From Clonostachys chloroleuca (lineage: Eukaryota; Ascomycota; Sordariomycetes; Hypocreales; Bionectriaceae): DNA of 64,000 nt. Both the position numbers and the translations under genes were made by a program. Positions 12,581 through 24,114 of this stretch are shown in pieces (position 1 is the first letter of the stretch; every line of letters starts with the position of its first letter). The notes beneath the pieces were generated by a model. It saw only the letters and a program-made list of their open reading frames with translations. It was not told where the DNA came from and ran no database searches. Where the stretch lies: the NCBI GenBank assembly GCA_037952775.1, contig JBANAY010000001.1, positions 4,774,001 to 4,838,000 on the forward strand, read 5' to 3'.

Positions 12581-13498
12581 ATGATCGGGGTTCTATTTTC
12601 GGTAGTTACTGCTTTGCTTCTCTCTAGAGCCACTGGTACCCCTGTGGCCCCGGAAGTCAAGGTCAGCAACCTGCTGGGATATGACCCTTCCTTCGTCCGT
12701 CCCCTCTCAGCGGATGATATCATTCCAGAAATCACTTACTTGACCGCCGAGGACATTGCCCAAAACACAACGCTCTCTGGCCTTGAACCTCTGATTCCCG
12801 AGGGCACAGACAGAACAGAAGTCAACAAACGCTACATAAATGGCGCTGATGACCGCTATGTTTACAGCGACACAAGTTACCCCTGGGCTGCCACGGGCAA
12901 GCTATACTGGAGTAACGGCGTCTGGTGCTCCGGCGCTTTAGTCGGACCTCGACATGTCCTGACGGCCAAGCATTGCCTTACTTCTGGTGCTACCGGCTAC
13001 TTTGCCCCGGGGTTCGACAACGGAGCCCGCTTCGGTGAGGGTGTTGTTACTGTGGCTGTCACTACCGACATCGAGTGGGGCACACCCTGTGGCTGGAAGG
13101 GAGATTGGGCTATCCTCATTATTAACCGACGATTGGGTGATGAGCGTGGATACTTTGGTGCCAAGTACCCTGACGCTTCTCTCGTCGACCAACCCATCTT
13201 CAACCACATCGGGTATCCTGGTGACCGAGACAGCGGTAACAGACCCTATCGTACGAATGGAAACACAGTCCAGTCCTTCCGTGCATGGGATTGTGATTCT
13301 ACTGGACCTTTCTACACTGACACCGACACTATGGGTGGTCAGTCCGGTGGCCCTCATTGGCAGAATGTCAACGGTAGCCCTTACATTTGGGGAACTTTGT
13401 CCGTCACATTTGGTTCCGGGACAGTTGCCTGGGCGGGATGGGGATCTGGTGATGGTATGGTCAGCACTATTGGGCGTCTGAGAGCCGAATACCCCTAG
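12581..13498 (+). CDS. Secreted trypsin-like serine protease (S1 family, glutamyl-endopeptidase-like)
   Basis: Single-exon gene for 305 residues. I start at 12581 because the next codons form a signal peptide (MIGVLFSVVTALLLSRATG) and no upstream ATG is in frame. A propeptide-like stretch of roughly 85 residues ending near KRYINGADDR precedes the catalytic part. The triad is visible: His in TAKHC (about residue 129), Asp in KGDWAIL (about 175) and Ser in GGQSGGP (about 254). Cysteines flanking the His (WCSGALVGPRHVLTAKHC) are placed as in S1 proteases. The overall layout resembles the glutamyl-endopeptidase/V8-like group found in fungi and bacteria. Cleavage specificity cannot be read from the sequence. 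Expected to act outside the cell in nutrition or host or substrate digestion. Confidence 0.85.
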   Translation: MIGVLFSVVTALLLSRATGTPVAPEVKVSNLLGYDPSFVRPLSADDIIPEITYLTAEDIAQNTTLSGLEPLIPEGTDRTEVNKRYINGADDRYVYSDTSYPWAATGKLYWSNGVWCSGALVGPRHVLTAKHCLTSGATGYFAPGFDNGARFGEGVVTVAVTTDIEWGTPCGWKGDWAILIINRRLGDERGYFGAKYPDASLVDQPIFNHIGYPGDRDSGNRPYRTNGNTVQSFRAWDCDSTGPFYTDTDTMGGQSGGPHWQNVNGSPYIWGTLSVTFGSGTVAWAGWGSGDGMVSTIGRLRAEYP

Positions 13499-13764
13499 TG
13501 GAACTCGGAAAATGGAGGCCCCCAATGTATTCCATTCAAGTGTGGCAGTTTTGTAGCCTTCTGGTATGCAATGAATACATATACGTGAACCTGGTCATAA
13601 CTTCATATCTCTTACGCTTGTGTGAGTGTGTTCATATTTTACCAAATGAATCCGTGACCCAAGCTACGACCCGGTCAACTCATTACTCACGTGACGACGG
13701 TAGAACTCCTCCGCTTTGTCCTCGACTTATGTCTGTGGTTGTTGCACGGCCCTAATCGCGTGCT

Positions 13765-14841
13765 TCACTGCTGATAGAAGCTCTCCACACCCGCAGGCCT
13801 TCGGTTGTCGAGTTCAAGGCCCTTTTTCATTCTTCGGCGCCTTTCTTCCACCCAATTTCCCCATACCCAATACCCCGTGGTCCTCTCAGTAACATCCAGG
13901 TCTTCTAAATTCGGGGGAAAGAACTCTTGTTTGAGTTTCTGGAAGCTATCCTCCATGCTTACTCTTTTGAATTCCTCCCCATTGACTGTAAAGATAAATT
14001 CCTCAGCCACCTGCTCATAAATGATCATCAAGTGCATGAATTCATAACACCAAAACTGAACAAATAACAAGTTCTCCAATTGCTTCGACAAGTGTGATGC
14101 GAGGCGCTCTTCAGGCGGCGTGTCTACATCATCATGATCTCCGTACGTGTATCGTAAGTGGCGAGCACTCCCTCCTTTCGGGTAGCGACTCTCATCCATG
14201 AGAATACTGGTATGCTGAGTGCCATCGGTAGGTGCGACGATGTCGATGAAGATCTTCCTGACAATGTATCTTGGGGCGATGCTGTCGTCGTCTTCAGGAT
14301 GGGTGCGGTCTAAAAGTCCGGGTCCACGTTTGAGGAAGGCAGTGAGCAACCCGTAGAAGACCGTATGAAAGGTAGGCGAGTGACACATCATTCGTGACCA
14401 CGTCGACCTGTACCGAAACTGGTCACCCAGATCTTCGGGAGGGTTGAAGATTCGAAAGGTTGCACGGACAGAGTCGATATACTGTGTCTGGGGGAGCTTC
14501 GAAATTGACCAAGTTGGCCAGAGGCCGGACTCTTTGACATACATGATGTCGACATCGCAGTCCGTTGGAGTGTGCCGAAGAAAGTGGCTGACTTCGTCAT
14601 GGATCTGTTTGTTCAGCTGGAGGAGAGAGAGCGCAGGGTTTGTGGGTGCTCGATGCCAAATACCGCGTCTGAGAAAGTCCCATTCATTCCAGATGCCCCG
14701 GCTGACATATTCACCATACGGCAACCGCTGGCGGTGCTCTTGTTCGGAGACAGGAGATTCAGGTGGCTCTACTAGCGAGCAGATGACCCAGTAAAAGATT
14801 TCTTGCCTAAGCTCGAGGGGTATCTTGAGTAGATGGGCCAT
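13765..14841 (-). CDS. F-box-like fungal protein of unknown function
   Basis: Intact single-exon gene for 358 residues. The N-terminus (LLKIPLELRQEIFYWVI) has the short helical F-box-like motif with the Leu-Pro-x-Glu-Leu-Arg pattern that begins many fungal proteins of unknown substrate. Next comes the ALSLLQLNKQIHDEVSHFL stretch, common in this large lineage-specific group, and the tail is rich in Arg and Lys. These proteins are often supposed to be adaptors, but no specific role is known. It converges on the serine protease gene, with 266 nt between the two stops. Confidence 0.65.
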   Translation of the reverse strand: MAHLLKIPLELRQEIFYWVICSLVEPPESPVSEQEHRQRLPYGEYVSRGIWNEWDFLRRGIWHRAPTNPALSLLQLNKQIHDEVSHFLRHTPTDCDVDIMYVKESGLWPTWSISKLPQTQYIDSVRATFRIFNPPEDLGDQFRYRSTWSRMMCHSPTFHTVFYGLLTAFLKRGPGLLDRTHPEDDDSIAPRYIVRKIFIDIVAPTDGTQHTSILMDESRYPKGGSARHLRYTYGDHDDVDTPPEERLASHLSKQLENLLFVQFWCYEFMHLMIIYEQVAEEFIFTVNGEEFKRVSMEDSFQKLKQEFFPPNLEDLDVTERTTGYWVWGNWVEERRRRMKKGLELDNRRPAGVESFYQQ

Positions 14842-15636
14842 GTTGCTACTTGTGGGGGATGTTTAGGTGTAGGAAGACAATGGCGAGCGGGGGTGAAGGG
14901 GAAGAGCTTGTCGGAAGATTGTCCTAGTTGCTGCCTGGAGGTAAGCTTAGTAAGTTGCTGCATGATTGGAAAATGAACTAATAACCTTCTTAATTGACGT
15001 TAAACAAGCTCTCCATCTTCGATATCGGGTGTTGGATGACATGAAAAGCAATTGTAGCTTTGAACAATTTATTTTTGTACTTCGATAGTGAAGGGTTTTA
15101 CGGGCGAACTTCATACAGTACATATAGCTCATCCTGACGGGGATTTCAGTACGTAGTATTTCAAGGATTATGACTTGAGTGTTAGACCTTGTGGCTGTGT
15201 CTGGATCATGATTCTTAGCCATTTAGAAATACGTCCCTGTTCATCGTAGCCTTTGCCATCTAGTAACATTGAATGTATATCATATTCGGCGCTACGAACA
15301 GTCGGATATCCAGGTGTCTTGCCGGTCTCGCCGCGAGCTAAACCAACAATAGGAATGTTCAAGCGATACCCCTGTCCATGAGCTGTTTCCCCCGCTTTCC
15401 ACTGATACGGGCAATCTCTTGAACTTTCCGGTGTTGGTTAGGTCCGTTGCCCTCAGATAAAAATCAATTTTACGACACATATCATTGGATAGTTATTAAT
15501 TGGTCTATCATTGTCTTGGCCAATCTATGCACCATGACTTTCCCACGGATGATGCTTTATACACCTATTGGACCACTTGGGGGAAAGACGGGGCCGTCTC
15601 CTCAACTTTCCATTCTTGTATCTCTGTAATTCGATG
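14842..15636. other. Intergenic between divergent genes
   Basis: About 0.8 kb upstream of both the F-box-like gene (minus strand) and the P450 (plus strand). Only short unsupported ORFs. Confidence 0.4.
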
Positions 15637-15645
15637 TATATTTAA
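15637..15645 (+). promoter_or_regulatory. TATA-like element of the P450 gene
   Basis: TATATTTAA about 118 nt upstream of the P450 start codon, followed by a CT-rich leader. Confidence 0.4.
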
Positions 15646-15762
15646 GCTAACTTTCTCCTGCTTCATCAACTCTCATCCCGTAATATTTAAAACAAAGTCA
15701 TTTATCATTATTCATTCTTATCGTATCCCGAAGCTTCATCTTAGCCTAGACTCAACCGAGCC

Positions 15763-17529
15763 ATGGCCTTGTTAACCTTCCAAGTCCTCCTGGCTGCTGC
15801 CGCTCTATTGTGCGTAGTTGCCCTCGCGAGGAAGCTTTACTCTCCTCTTGCTGGAGTTCCGGGTTCCAAGTTATCTTTGTTCAGCTCCATCCAATTGCGA
15901 TACCATGAAATGCATGGAAGACGGACTGCGTTCGTTCATAGCATGCATCGGCGCTATGGGACAGCCGTCCGGTTGGGGCCTAATGAGGTCTCCTTCGCGT
16001 CTGCGTCCGCAATGAAGGAGATATACATGTCGAAGGGAAGTGGCTACGACAAGACTGAATTCTACGATTTGTTCCGGCAATTTGGTCTAAGGTAAACAGG
16101 CTTCATATCACAACGTATCGAAGAAAGGCCGTGCATACTAACTCGAAAAAAGTACTATGTTCTCCGATAAGAAAAAGGAACCAGTAAGACACTCCTTGTC
16201 TCAATACTAGCTACGAAGTTACTAACGGGTTATGTATTCTTTCAGCACAGCAAGAGAAGACGAATCCTGGCAGATCGCTATGCCAACTCCAACATCATGC
16301 GTGAAGATTCGCTGCACGGAATCCAACAACGATCCCAGAACTTCGTTACCAGAATTAAAGAGAGTCCACAACAAAATTTGGATATATATGTAAGATATCA
16401 GGGCCCGCTCTGTCCAAATTTAGCGGTGCGACTTACTTTGAATAGCTTCATCTTCATAATTACGCATTCGATTGTGTCACGCATCACCTGTTCCACCCCC
16501 ATGGGAGCAATTCACTTTTGGATAAAACCGATGAAGAGATAATGTGCGAAGTGTCGTTTGATAATAGTCTTGTTCGTAGGTCAAGTCCAATTCTTCTTGC
16601 CCCAATAGGAAACGAAGTTTATCAATGAGCTAACGAGCAACACTCTTTGAAGGTCGGCTAATGATATTTTACAATCCAACATTCGGCCACTTCCTCGGAA
16701 AAATGGGATTATTTGGTGCGCAGCGTGCCATCCCTCGTGCCCAAGCCTTGGTAAAGAACGCGGTCAAACAAGAGAATTCTGCGAGTTTTACCCTCGTTGG
16801 TGCCCTCCAAGACGGAAAAGGCAGCCTGGATTCCACTCAAATAGCCTCGGAGTGTATGGACCACATGATCGCGGGAATTGAGACGACTGGTGATGCACTA
16901 TGCTTTCTCATGTGGCAACTGTCCCAGCCTGCATATGTTGGCCTCCAAGACCGACTTCGCGCTGAGTTAAGAGAGAATGCATACATGTCTATCCATGAAT
17001 TGCCGTTTCTGGACGCGGTCGTTAAAGAAGGACTTCGAGTCTTTCCCTCTATTCCTATGAGTCTACCTCGATGTGTACCTGCAGGGGGCGTAACAGTTGA
17101 TGGGTGGTGGCTACCTGAGGGCACAACTGTCAGCTGCCAGCCTTTTTCGATGCACAGAATGGACGAGGATGTTTTCCCAGCCCCGGATAGCTTCAATCCA
17201 GATAGGTGGCTGGAAGAGAAGGGAAGCGCAGACCGCAACCGGCTATTTTTTAGCTTTTCTGCTGGAGGCAGAGCCTGTATTGGTCGACAGTAGGTCCAAC
17301 CCATTCTATGGCCATGGAAAATCCCAAGCCTATGGAAATACATTTGCTAACATTTAAGGGGAACAGCCTCGCAACGGCTGAGATGAAAACGCTTCTGCGT
17401 GATATTTACAGTCACTTCAGAAGCACGCCAGCTGATGAAATGGCGGCGGACATGACGATGGATGATCAGATTTTCACCACGAGGCCAAAGGGGCAGAAGT
17501 GCTTACTTAAATTCACAATTGTAGAGTAG
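15763..17529 (+). CDS. Cytochrome P450 monooxygenase
   Basis: Intact six-exon P450 of 477 residues. Exons 15763-16091, 16153-16183, 16246-16389, 16446-16575, 16653-17289 and 17367-17529; the total is a multiple of three. An N-terminal hydrophobic anchor (about residues 4-22) implies an ER membrane location. The oxygen-binding I-helix AGIETTGD lies near residue 284, the ExxR motif EGLR near 336, and the heme-ligand loop FSAGGRACIG near 413, with Cys as iron ligand. The last acceptor is placed at 17366 because it gives CIGRHLATAEMK, the usual helix after the heme loop. The style is that of the benzoate-hydroxylase-like fungal P450s, but no substrate can be named. A Zn2Cys6 regulator follows 447 nt downstream on the same strand. 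Confidence 0.88.
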
Positions 17530-17976
17530 TAACTTGAGAAGATAGCCAAACTGACAGTGGAGTAAGCAATGTAACGATTTGAGATGAAGAGTAATACACC
17601 GTAATGACCATTTCTCATAACTCATTCATACAGCTAAGGCTAGTCCGTTACCCGCGCCTCGCAAAGATACGATTAAGATGTTGAAGATTCCATAGGGTCA
17701 TTGTGTATTCTTTTTAACAAAGGTTTCAATACATATATCCATCTATGATTTTAGCCAGCCGCAGACAGGGTGAAACTAGTGAGTTTAGCTGTCCACGTGA
17801 GGCAGTTATAGATGCAACCCTCATGTTAAGATCAGTGGGCCGTGAGTTAAATAATGCGCTAGCGACTGTCTCCCGAGTCCGGAGACTGATGACATAACCG
17901 AGAAATCCGCCTTTCTCTCCCCACTGGAAAATCATTCGTCGCATTCATCTCCAGAGATCCCTCGCCAACTCACAGG
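17530..17976. other. Intergenic between P450 and regulator
   Basis: 447 nt with P450 3' end and regulator promoter. No gene seen. Confidence 0.4.
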
Positions 17977-19800
17977 ATGGCTCGAGAAACGGATGCATCG
18001 TCTTTTAATACAGGGGGGCCTCCCACACGGGCAAGAAAAAGATCACATGCAGGATGCTCACGCTGTAAGCGTCGCCGCCAGGGTTGTGACCAGCAAAAGC
18101 CGTCATGTAGCAGATGCCTCTCCGTGGACAGCCAATGCACCTATGAAGTTCGATTGAGATGGGGAGGCAAGCCATTCGGTAAATCCACCTTCGGCAACTG
18201 TTTGAACAATGTTGAGAGATTAGAGAGTGAATCAGCTGGCGGTTTTGTGTACGGAATTCGGGCCCAGACATCTCTAACCGACCACAAGGATGGGACTCAG
18301 CCGTCTGCGACGGCTTTTGATATCGACACTACAAGCTCATACTACACAGTTTCCACGTCACGAAACCATCTGGGGGATTTTCATGTGCCAAATATGCTTA
18401 CAGCCCCGCCTTCTTCCATGTCCGAGGCTGGAGAGGTTCCTATACCGCCGTCTTTGACTGATGGGGAGCCCAACAGGGACGAACATTCAATCCCCGAGGA
18501 GAGAAATCAAACTGATATGATCTCAAGACCTCTCGGCCCCATGACTCGTCTTCCACCCACTGCTAAATACCTCCTGCAGTATTACCTCTTACAAACAACA
18601 CGGCTAACCGTACCAAGTGACTACGCTCGCGATGAGATATGCCGCTTCGTCGTGCCGATGGCACTTGAAAACCGACCATTACTGTTCGCAATCATGACAT
18701 TTGCCGCGGTTCACTTGCATTCTAATGGTATGCTATCGGGAGAGCCAGAAAGACTCATCGACAAGCTTCACCAGAGCAGCATCCAAAGCCTCCAGCCAAC
18801 GCTTCACGATCGCGATTCGGCCGCGCAGGCCTTGTCATTGGCGACAACCAGAACGCTCTGCCAGGCGATGATTTATCGTGGAACTTCTTCCTGGCGCGTG
18901 CATCTTGATAACGCAAGATCCATTCTGCAACATGCACACTTCAGGAACGGTGCTACTCAGAATTGCTCATGCTCAGCGATTCATGGCTTTCTTTCTAGCT
19001 GGTATGACAATACTGAAGCTCTGGCAGCTCTTACGCCACTTGGGTTGCGCCATGGCCAGTTGGAGGTAAAATGCCTCAGGAGTGTTGACGTCCAATTTGA
19101 TGTCTTTGGAGGTACTGCATCTGATCTCCCCGGTCTTCTGAGGGAAGTGGGCGCCATGGTGAAGGAGAAAAGAAGTCGGCGTAGATCGCAATCCATTTCC
19201 ACTGGCAGCGGGAGTTCAATCTTGTCAGATAGCGACATCGACCTGGAGGCTGAGGCTCTAGTTCGGGAAGTTCGCCGCCGGTTAGAACGCGACACAGTAT
19301 CGAATCTTATATGCGATCGACACCTCCCCGCCGCCCTCTCGGGCGACGATGTCCAGGACTACATGTTAAGTAACGCTGGGTACCTCTATACCGCGCTACT
19401 ATATATATATTGTGGCATTCAGGCACTCCCGATCTCGTTTCCAGAAGTCCAAGATGTTGTCAATGGCTTGGTTTGGTGCAGCCAAAACATGAAACGATCC
19501 GCAGGCTTTTCTCCACGGGTGCTCTTGGTGACTCCGTTGTTTACGGCAGGATTATGCGCGGTGGGAACTGCACGAGCCGATGTGAAGGCTGCATTAGAAG
19601 ATATTTGAAAATTGGTGGGGATGCCTCATATCCCTACCACACTGTCTATTCTGGAGGGAGTATGGGCGACATTCGATGGAAACGCCGAGAATGAAGATGT
19701 CTGGTCGTATTTCGGTGAGCTCTGTTTCAATTTTGGTCATTCTTTGGTCTTATTCTAACTGCGGACAGAAATGACGACCTCTGACTTTATCACGTATTAA
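17977..19800 (+). CDS. Zn2Cys6 transcription regulator with a premature TGA before its conserved tail
   Basis: The N-terminus has a complete zinc cluster: CSRCKRRRQGCDQQKPSCSR (about residue 27 on), then a sixth Cys in DSQCTYE. The middle region (after about residue 190) has the alpha-helical fungal-specific regulator domain, with segments such as LLQYYLLQTTRLTV and the leucine-rich HLHSNGML stretch. The frame ends with TGA at 19606-19608 after 543 residues. The same frame then continues with sensible coding sequence (KLVGMPHIPTTLSILEG) to a normal intron (19715-19768) and a last exon ending at 19800. TGG to TGA would give a 589-residue protein. Loss of about 45 residues may or may not abolish function. 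It probably controls the P450 next door (inference from position). Confidence 0.75.
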
Positions 19801-20099
19801 GATGGGGCTTGATAGAGCTGGCTCTTTTGGGAAGGACAATCGAAGTATTTGCCGCTGTAATTAATGCAGTTGCCACACGATACGCTTAGCTTTTCGAAAG
19901 TACTGTACTTCGTGAGTTGCATGATTATGGTACTCTATGATGACTCACTGGTGGCCTGTAAGCGGCACAGCCATCTTTTAGACAGGTTTCAGGCTTAAGA
20001 GCCACGTATACAATGGATGTCGATTAATATAAGCAAGCCATTCCCCTCAGAAAGAGAAAAAACTTCAAGATAGATCAACACTATCAACATCAATCTAAA

Positions 20100-21521
20100 A
20101 TGAACTTCAGATTTAGGTTTTTTATCCTCGCCACTGCCTCCTCGGTACTCGCATCCCTAGATCGGCCTTTCCTTGTTGGTCTTGGGCTGCTGAAGAGTCG
20201 AATCCCGCGGTTTATCACCAGCTTAGATCATCCGTACGTCAAAGAGCATCAACGCGCCATTGAAAGTCTCAGCGACCCTGTGCAATTTTTCTGCTACCCC
20301 GAGTCGCAGCTACGAGCCCTTCTCCCGCCAATACCAGACGATATATTCAAGAAACTGAGCCTTGAGAACAACAAATGGGATCACACAGTCGAGATCCTAG
20401 CGGGCTTTGTGGATTGCCCTCTGGCAATAGAGAAGCTTGAAGAGCTGCATGTAAAGATCAGCTCTGCATCTCCTGGTAGATATTATCAAGCTTCAGAAAA
20501 AGCCTTCCCCCTCTTTACCCGACTACTCAAGGAAGCTGTACAGCTTAAGACTCTGGCTTGGATGGACCCATATCCGGAATGGGATTCGCACAATGCGACC
20601 TCGGCGTTGCATAACTACTTGGCGGACCAAAAGCTCCATCTTCCAAGTGTCACTACCTTGATTCTCGGTCCTAACGCGGAGTTCTTTGTGTCCGCGACAC
20701 CCAACTTACAGGAGATAACCTCAGCGCCGGGTTTTGCGTGGTCATGGAGCGGGTTCAATTATTTCCACAGGCATGAAAATGGGCCGCAGCGGCGACTTGT
20801 ACGATCTCTGACCTCAGCGAAGCAATTGGAGGGCGTTGATCTACGATTTAGTTTTAGTAGGGACTCAATTACTGAACTTGTCAAGGCAGCCCCAGGAGTG
20901 AAGACGCTGTCGTTAGATGATTTGAGTGACGAGGGTCGGCAATATGGCGAGGCTGGCCGCGAAAATTTCAAGGTAATGATGTCCCTGCCTTCTCCTCTTA
21001 GAAGGGAAAGAAGTACAGAGCTGAAGTGCAAGGCTGCAAGTGATAGCAATGATTAATGCTGACTTTGAATGTAGGGCATTCTTTTGGAGCTGGCAAAGTT
21101 AGAGAGCCTGACTGTACTTGGCCTGCCACACGTAAATTCACTGGGTATTAGCTCGTTTCCAGATCCTGGTATACGTTGTGGTAATGTGTATTTTGAGCTT
21201 GAGGGAACCAAGTATGGACGGATCGAACTTCTCCAGGAAACCCGAGCAACAGAAGAAGCTGCTGATATCATTCTCCAATTACTCCCGCAACTCACAAAGC
21301 TCTGCATGAGGGAGTGTGCCGACGTCAAAGCAGGCAAGATCATCCGATGGCCTTGGACTGGACGGCTGAGAGATCATATTCTGGAATTCTGGCCCAGACA
21401 TAATTGGATGGACTCAGAAAATGATGTGAAGGAAGATCCAGATGGTCCCGTGCTCTACACGTGGGAGGAGGATGAGGAATGGTTCCCGACATCCAAAGAA
21501 CACACTATTGATGAGCTATGA
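20100..21521 (+). CDS. Secreted leucine-rich fungal protein of unknown function
   Basis: Two exons (20100-20972 and 21075-21521; intron 102 nt) give 439 residues. The first 18 residues are hydrophobic and end at Ala-Ser, a possible signal peptide. The body has scattered leucine-rich strands (VTTLILGPN, VKTLSLDDL and LTVLGLPHVNSL), spaced like irregular LRR units of fungal F-box/LRR relatives, but no F-box is present. The C-terminus is acidic (EEDEEWFP). The reading frame is intact. The family is not recognised with certainty. A role cannot be assigned. Confidence 0.65.
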
Positions 21522-21752
21522 AATGGGTCTCGCTCTCTGTAAGCGAGGTTAAAGGTTAGAATGTTAGGAACTGAAATGTTTATAACCCGTAGCGTTGCTT
21601 GATTATTTCACTTATCAAATAGCCTCCTGACCAATTTAATCGCTCTATAATACGATTATTGCTACAACATACAATATCGCGAGAGCATGGGCAACACGAG
21701 CGAAGCTGTTACCAGAAAGGCCGATAGCTCTTTGCCAAGTACTAACGAGGTC

Positions 21753-22789
21753 TTACCACCCACGGTTCTGTTTGAGCTCATACCAAAAGTTGCGGAACAT
21801 CCACCCATCGAAGTCGACAATCTCCAAGCCCTCATCCATGATGAAGGCGCCTGCACCAGTTGGCTTCCAGTCTGCGAATCGTCAGTCTCTATAACAGTGC
21901 TTACAATGAGGAGAAAAGGTAATTTACCATAGACTAGAATTGTGATTTGTTAGCAGCTACTTCCAAAAGAGGAAAGGGAAAGGGGGTTGATCAACTTACA
22001 GTCATCCATACCGAAAGTATGTCCCATTTCATGCTGCATATAAGTCATAGGACGAGCCTGGATCTCCCGGTCAAAAATACTCTTCTGAATGCGCTGGCCC
22101 CAGTCGCCACCGGCGCCGCCTCCAAAATCTTCCGAGATCCATAGAGACTGGTCGTAGTGGTTGTCAGCACCAGCGGAGCATCCTGAGTAGTCGCCATCCT
22201 GGTGGAAGAATCGACCACAGGCCGGTGCGCATTGAGGGATCCCCTCAGAGTCCTTGTCCGTATAGACCTGAATTCCCTCAGTTGAACCTTGAAGAAGGCT
22301 CTTGTCGCTGACCGCCCAGCCGACTACTTTAACCTTGATATTGCTGAATGGGAAGCCATTGTATCCATATACCCAGGTAAACCAGTCATCGTATGCCTCT
22401 TGGGCCTTGGCCTCTATCTGGGTGCGGAGTGCCTCGGAGACTGTTTGAGTTGATTCCCAACGAACGCAATAATTGATTTGCCTATACAAAACTTAGCCCT
22501 GGTGGATGTAGTTTCAGCGGAGAATTACTCACCCGTTATTGGCCATGATTTGATCCCAGCCATAATTTTTGAAGGCAAAGATGTTTCCTCCATTGTAAGT
22601 GCTCGAGACGTGGTCCCATACTTCTTTCAACGGGGCAGCAAGATTGCTGGGAGGGTTCCAACCGCTCTCGTTTTGTCTCTTGACAGCGCGGCTGGAGGCT
22701 TCAATTGTTCCATCGGGAGTAGACTTCAGGTACAATGCGGTCGAGGAACCAGCCAGGGCCGCAATCAGAGAAATGGAGGAGACACGCAT
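21753..22789 (-). CDS. Secreted zinc metalloprotease (metzincin-like)
   Basis: Three exons (22533-22789, 22000-22481, 21753-21871; introns 51 and 128 nt) encode 285 residues. The signal peptide is MRVSSISLIAALAGSSTAL. A short propeptide with a Lys-Arg site (AVKRQ, about residue 37) follows. The zinc site is HEMGHTFGMDD (about residue 235), the HExxHxxGxxD pattern in which two His and an Asp or third ligand bind zinc. A downstream Met in GAFIMDEG fits the Met-turn of metzincins. Several Cys (CAPACGRFF) suggest disulphides in the mature enzyme. Intact in all exons. The exact peptidase family was not determined. The start is followed upstream by an A-rich leader (A-run 22794-22805 seen as T on the coding strand). 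Confidence 0.82.
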
Positions 22790-23479
22790 GGTGAAAAAAA
22801 AAAAAAGATAACCTCTAGGGTAATTGAAAGATAACTGAAATGAGCTGGGTGAGCGTGACTGAACTTTTCCCCGTTTGAATCCATCCCAACACTGCTATAT
22901 AGTAGTCTTTGGTTCGGAGTAGACGGTTCCGGGTTTTCCTGTCTTGGGACTAGAAGCCCCTGTCATCCCGTTTTACTTCACCAAGGGGCAGCGCTTGGAT
23001 GTTTCGTGAAGGGATTTAAGCTTGTCGAGACCCATTTTATACGAGAACCTCGTGTAATTTAACTCATTCTAGCTGTATCCCAGCTTGTGATGTTTCACCA
23101 TCTTGTTTTGCGGCGTGCAATGGTACAACGGAGGCACGCAAGACCCAACGGTTGGAATTTCTCCGTCAGCTTATTGTCGGTTAAACAAGGTTATTGCTCT
23201 CCCTTGGAGGCCATTGACGGAGCAAACGGAGCAGATAGAATATTCAACTGAGGATAGTTCATATGGTACGTAGTAAACAAATTATTGAAATACGTAATGT
23301 CAACCATCCGTCGAACCCTACCCCTGCCATCCATGACCTCAGTATAGTCCACTCAGCATCCAACTTAATGTTCTCGCTAGGTTCCTTGATATTCAAATAT
23401 CTTTCAACACAAATCTGGTGTATGGATTCTTCGATAGCATACCAAGCTAGACAATTTGACCTGACTCCACTGAGGAAGG
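22790..23479. other. Intergenic, promoter of the metalloprotease
   Basis: About 0.7 kb with no recognisable gene. A TATA-like CTATATAG lies near 22900 on the upstream side of the metalloprotease. Confidence 0.4.
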
Positions 23480-24060
23480 ATTTGCTTACCTGAAGATCCT
23501 GAGTTCCGCGAGTTTGGTAGGCAACACCTCAGAAGTCACTACCAGGGAACTTGAGTTACCATTCATCTCGTACATCTCGATCAGTCCGAAACACAACGTC
23601 CAATACGTTCCCCTGGTAGTTGAGAAAGATAATCGAAGAAATTCCTTTCTTTTCCAAGCGGGCAAGCCGTGCTCGACCCAGGCTACCGGACATGCCTGCC
23701 GATCCCCACTCGGTGTTCCATGAAACCCAACGAACAGCTCCAGGTTTATCCGCGGTTCTGTGATCAGGCTATGCGAATCCGAACTCCACCCTTGGCTCCT
23801 TGCCCTGGAGCATGGCGGAGGAGAACACGGGCAGTGCCCCGAAGACGGACCCATCCGGCTTTGCCGCTTGGGTCTGCGTCGTCCTGAACATGTACACGGA
23901 AGATTTTTTCATCATCAGACCATGTCAAAGTCAGAGGGTGCGGTGGAGCTGCTTGTTTCTTGCCCAGAGACTGGGCTACAATTTTGGTGGCGCGACGGTA
24001 AACGCCAGTCCAGTCCAGTATCTCTCTCATCATCTGAGATTGATTCGAGAGCCAAGACTA
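23480..24060 (-). pseudogene. Decayed gene of unknown family
   Basis: Two minus-strand frames together look coding. One holds KKQAAPPHPLTLTWSDDEKI and VHVQDDADP (about 23860-24010). After the frame breaks near 23770, another holds AVRWVSWNTEWGSAGMSGSL and a following Leu/Ile-rich LNYQGNVLDVVFRTDRDVRD stretch (about 23540-23710). The second stretch is interrupted by TAA and TGA codons near 23520-23560. I do not recognise the family. Composition and continuity argue for a former gene broken by at least one frameshift and several stops. Antisense shadow ORFs on the plus strand are ignored. Confidence 0.4.
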
Positions 24061-24114
24061 CCATATATTTCGGGCTTTTTCTCTTTGGGCCATAGTTGCT
24101 AATGAAGAGACACA

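Noticed and set aside
16390..16652. Apparent stop codons in the middle of the P450
   Set aside because: Two normal introns (16390-16445 and 16576-16652, the second with a GCTAAC branch site) remove them and restore the P450 frame.
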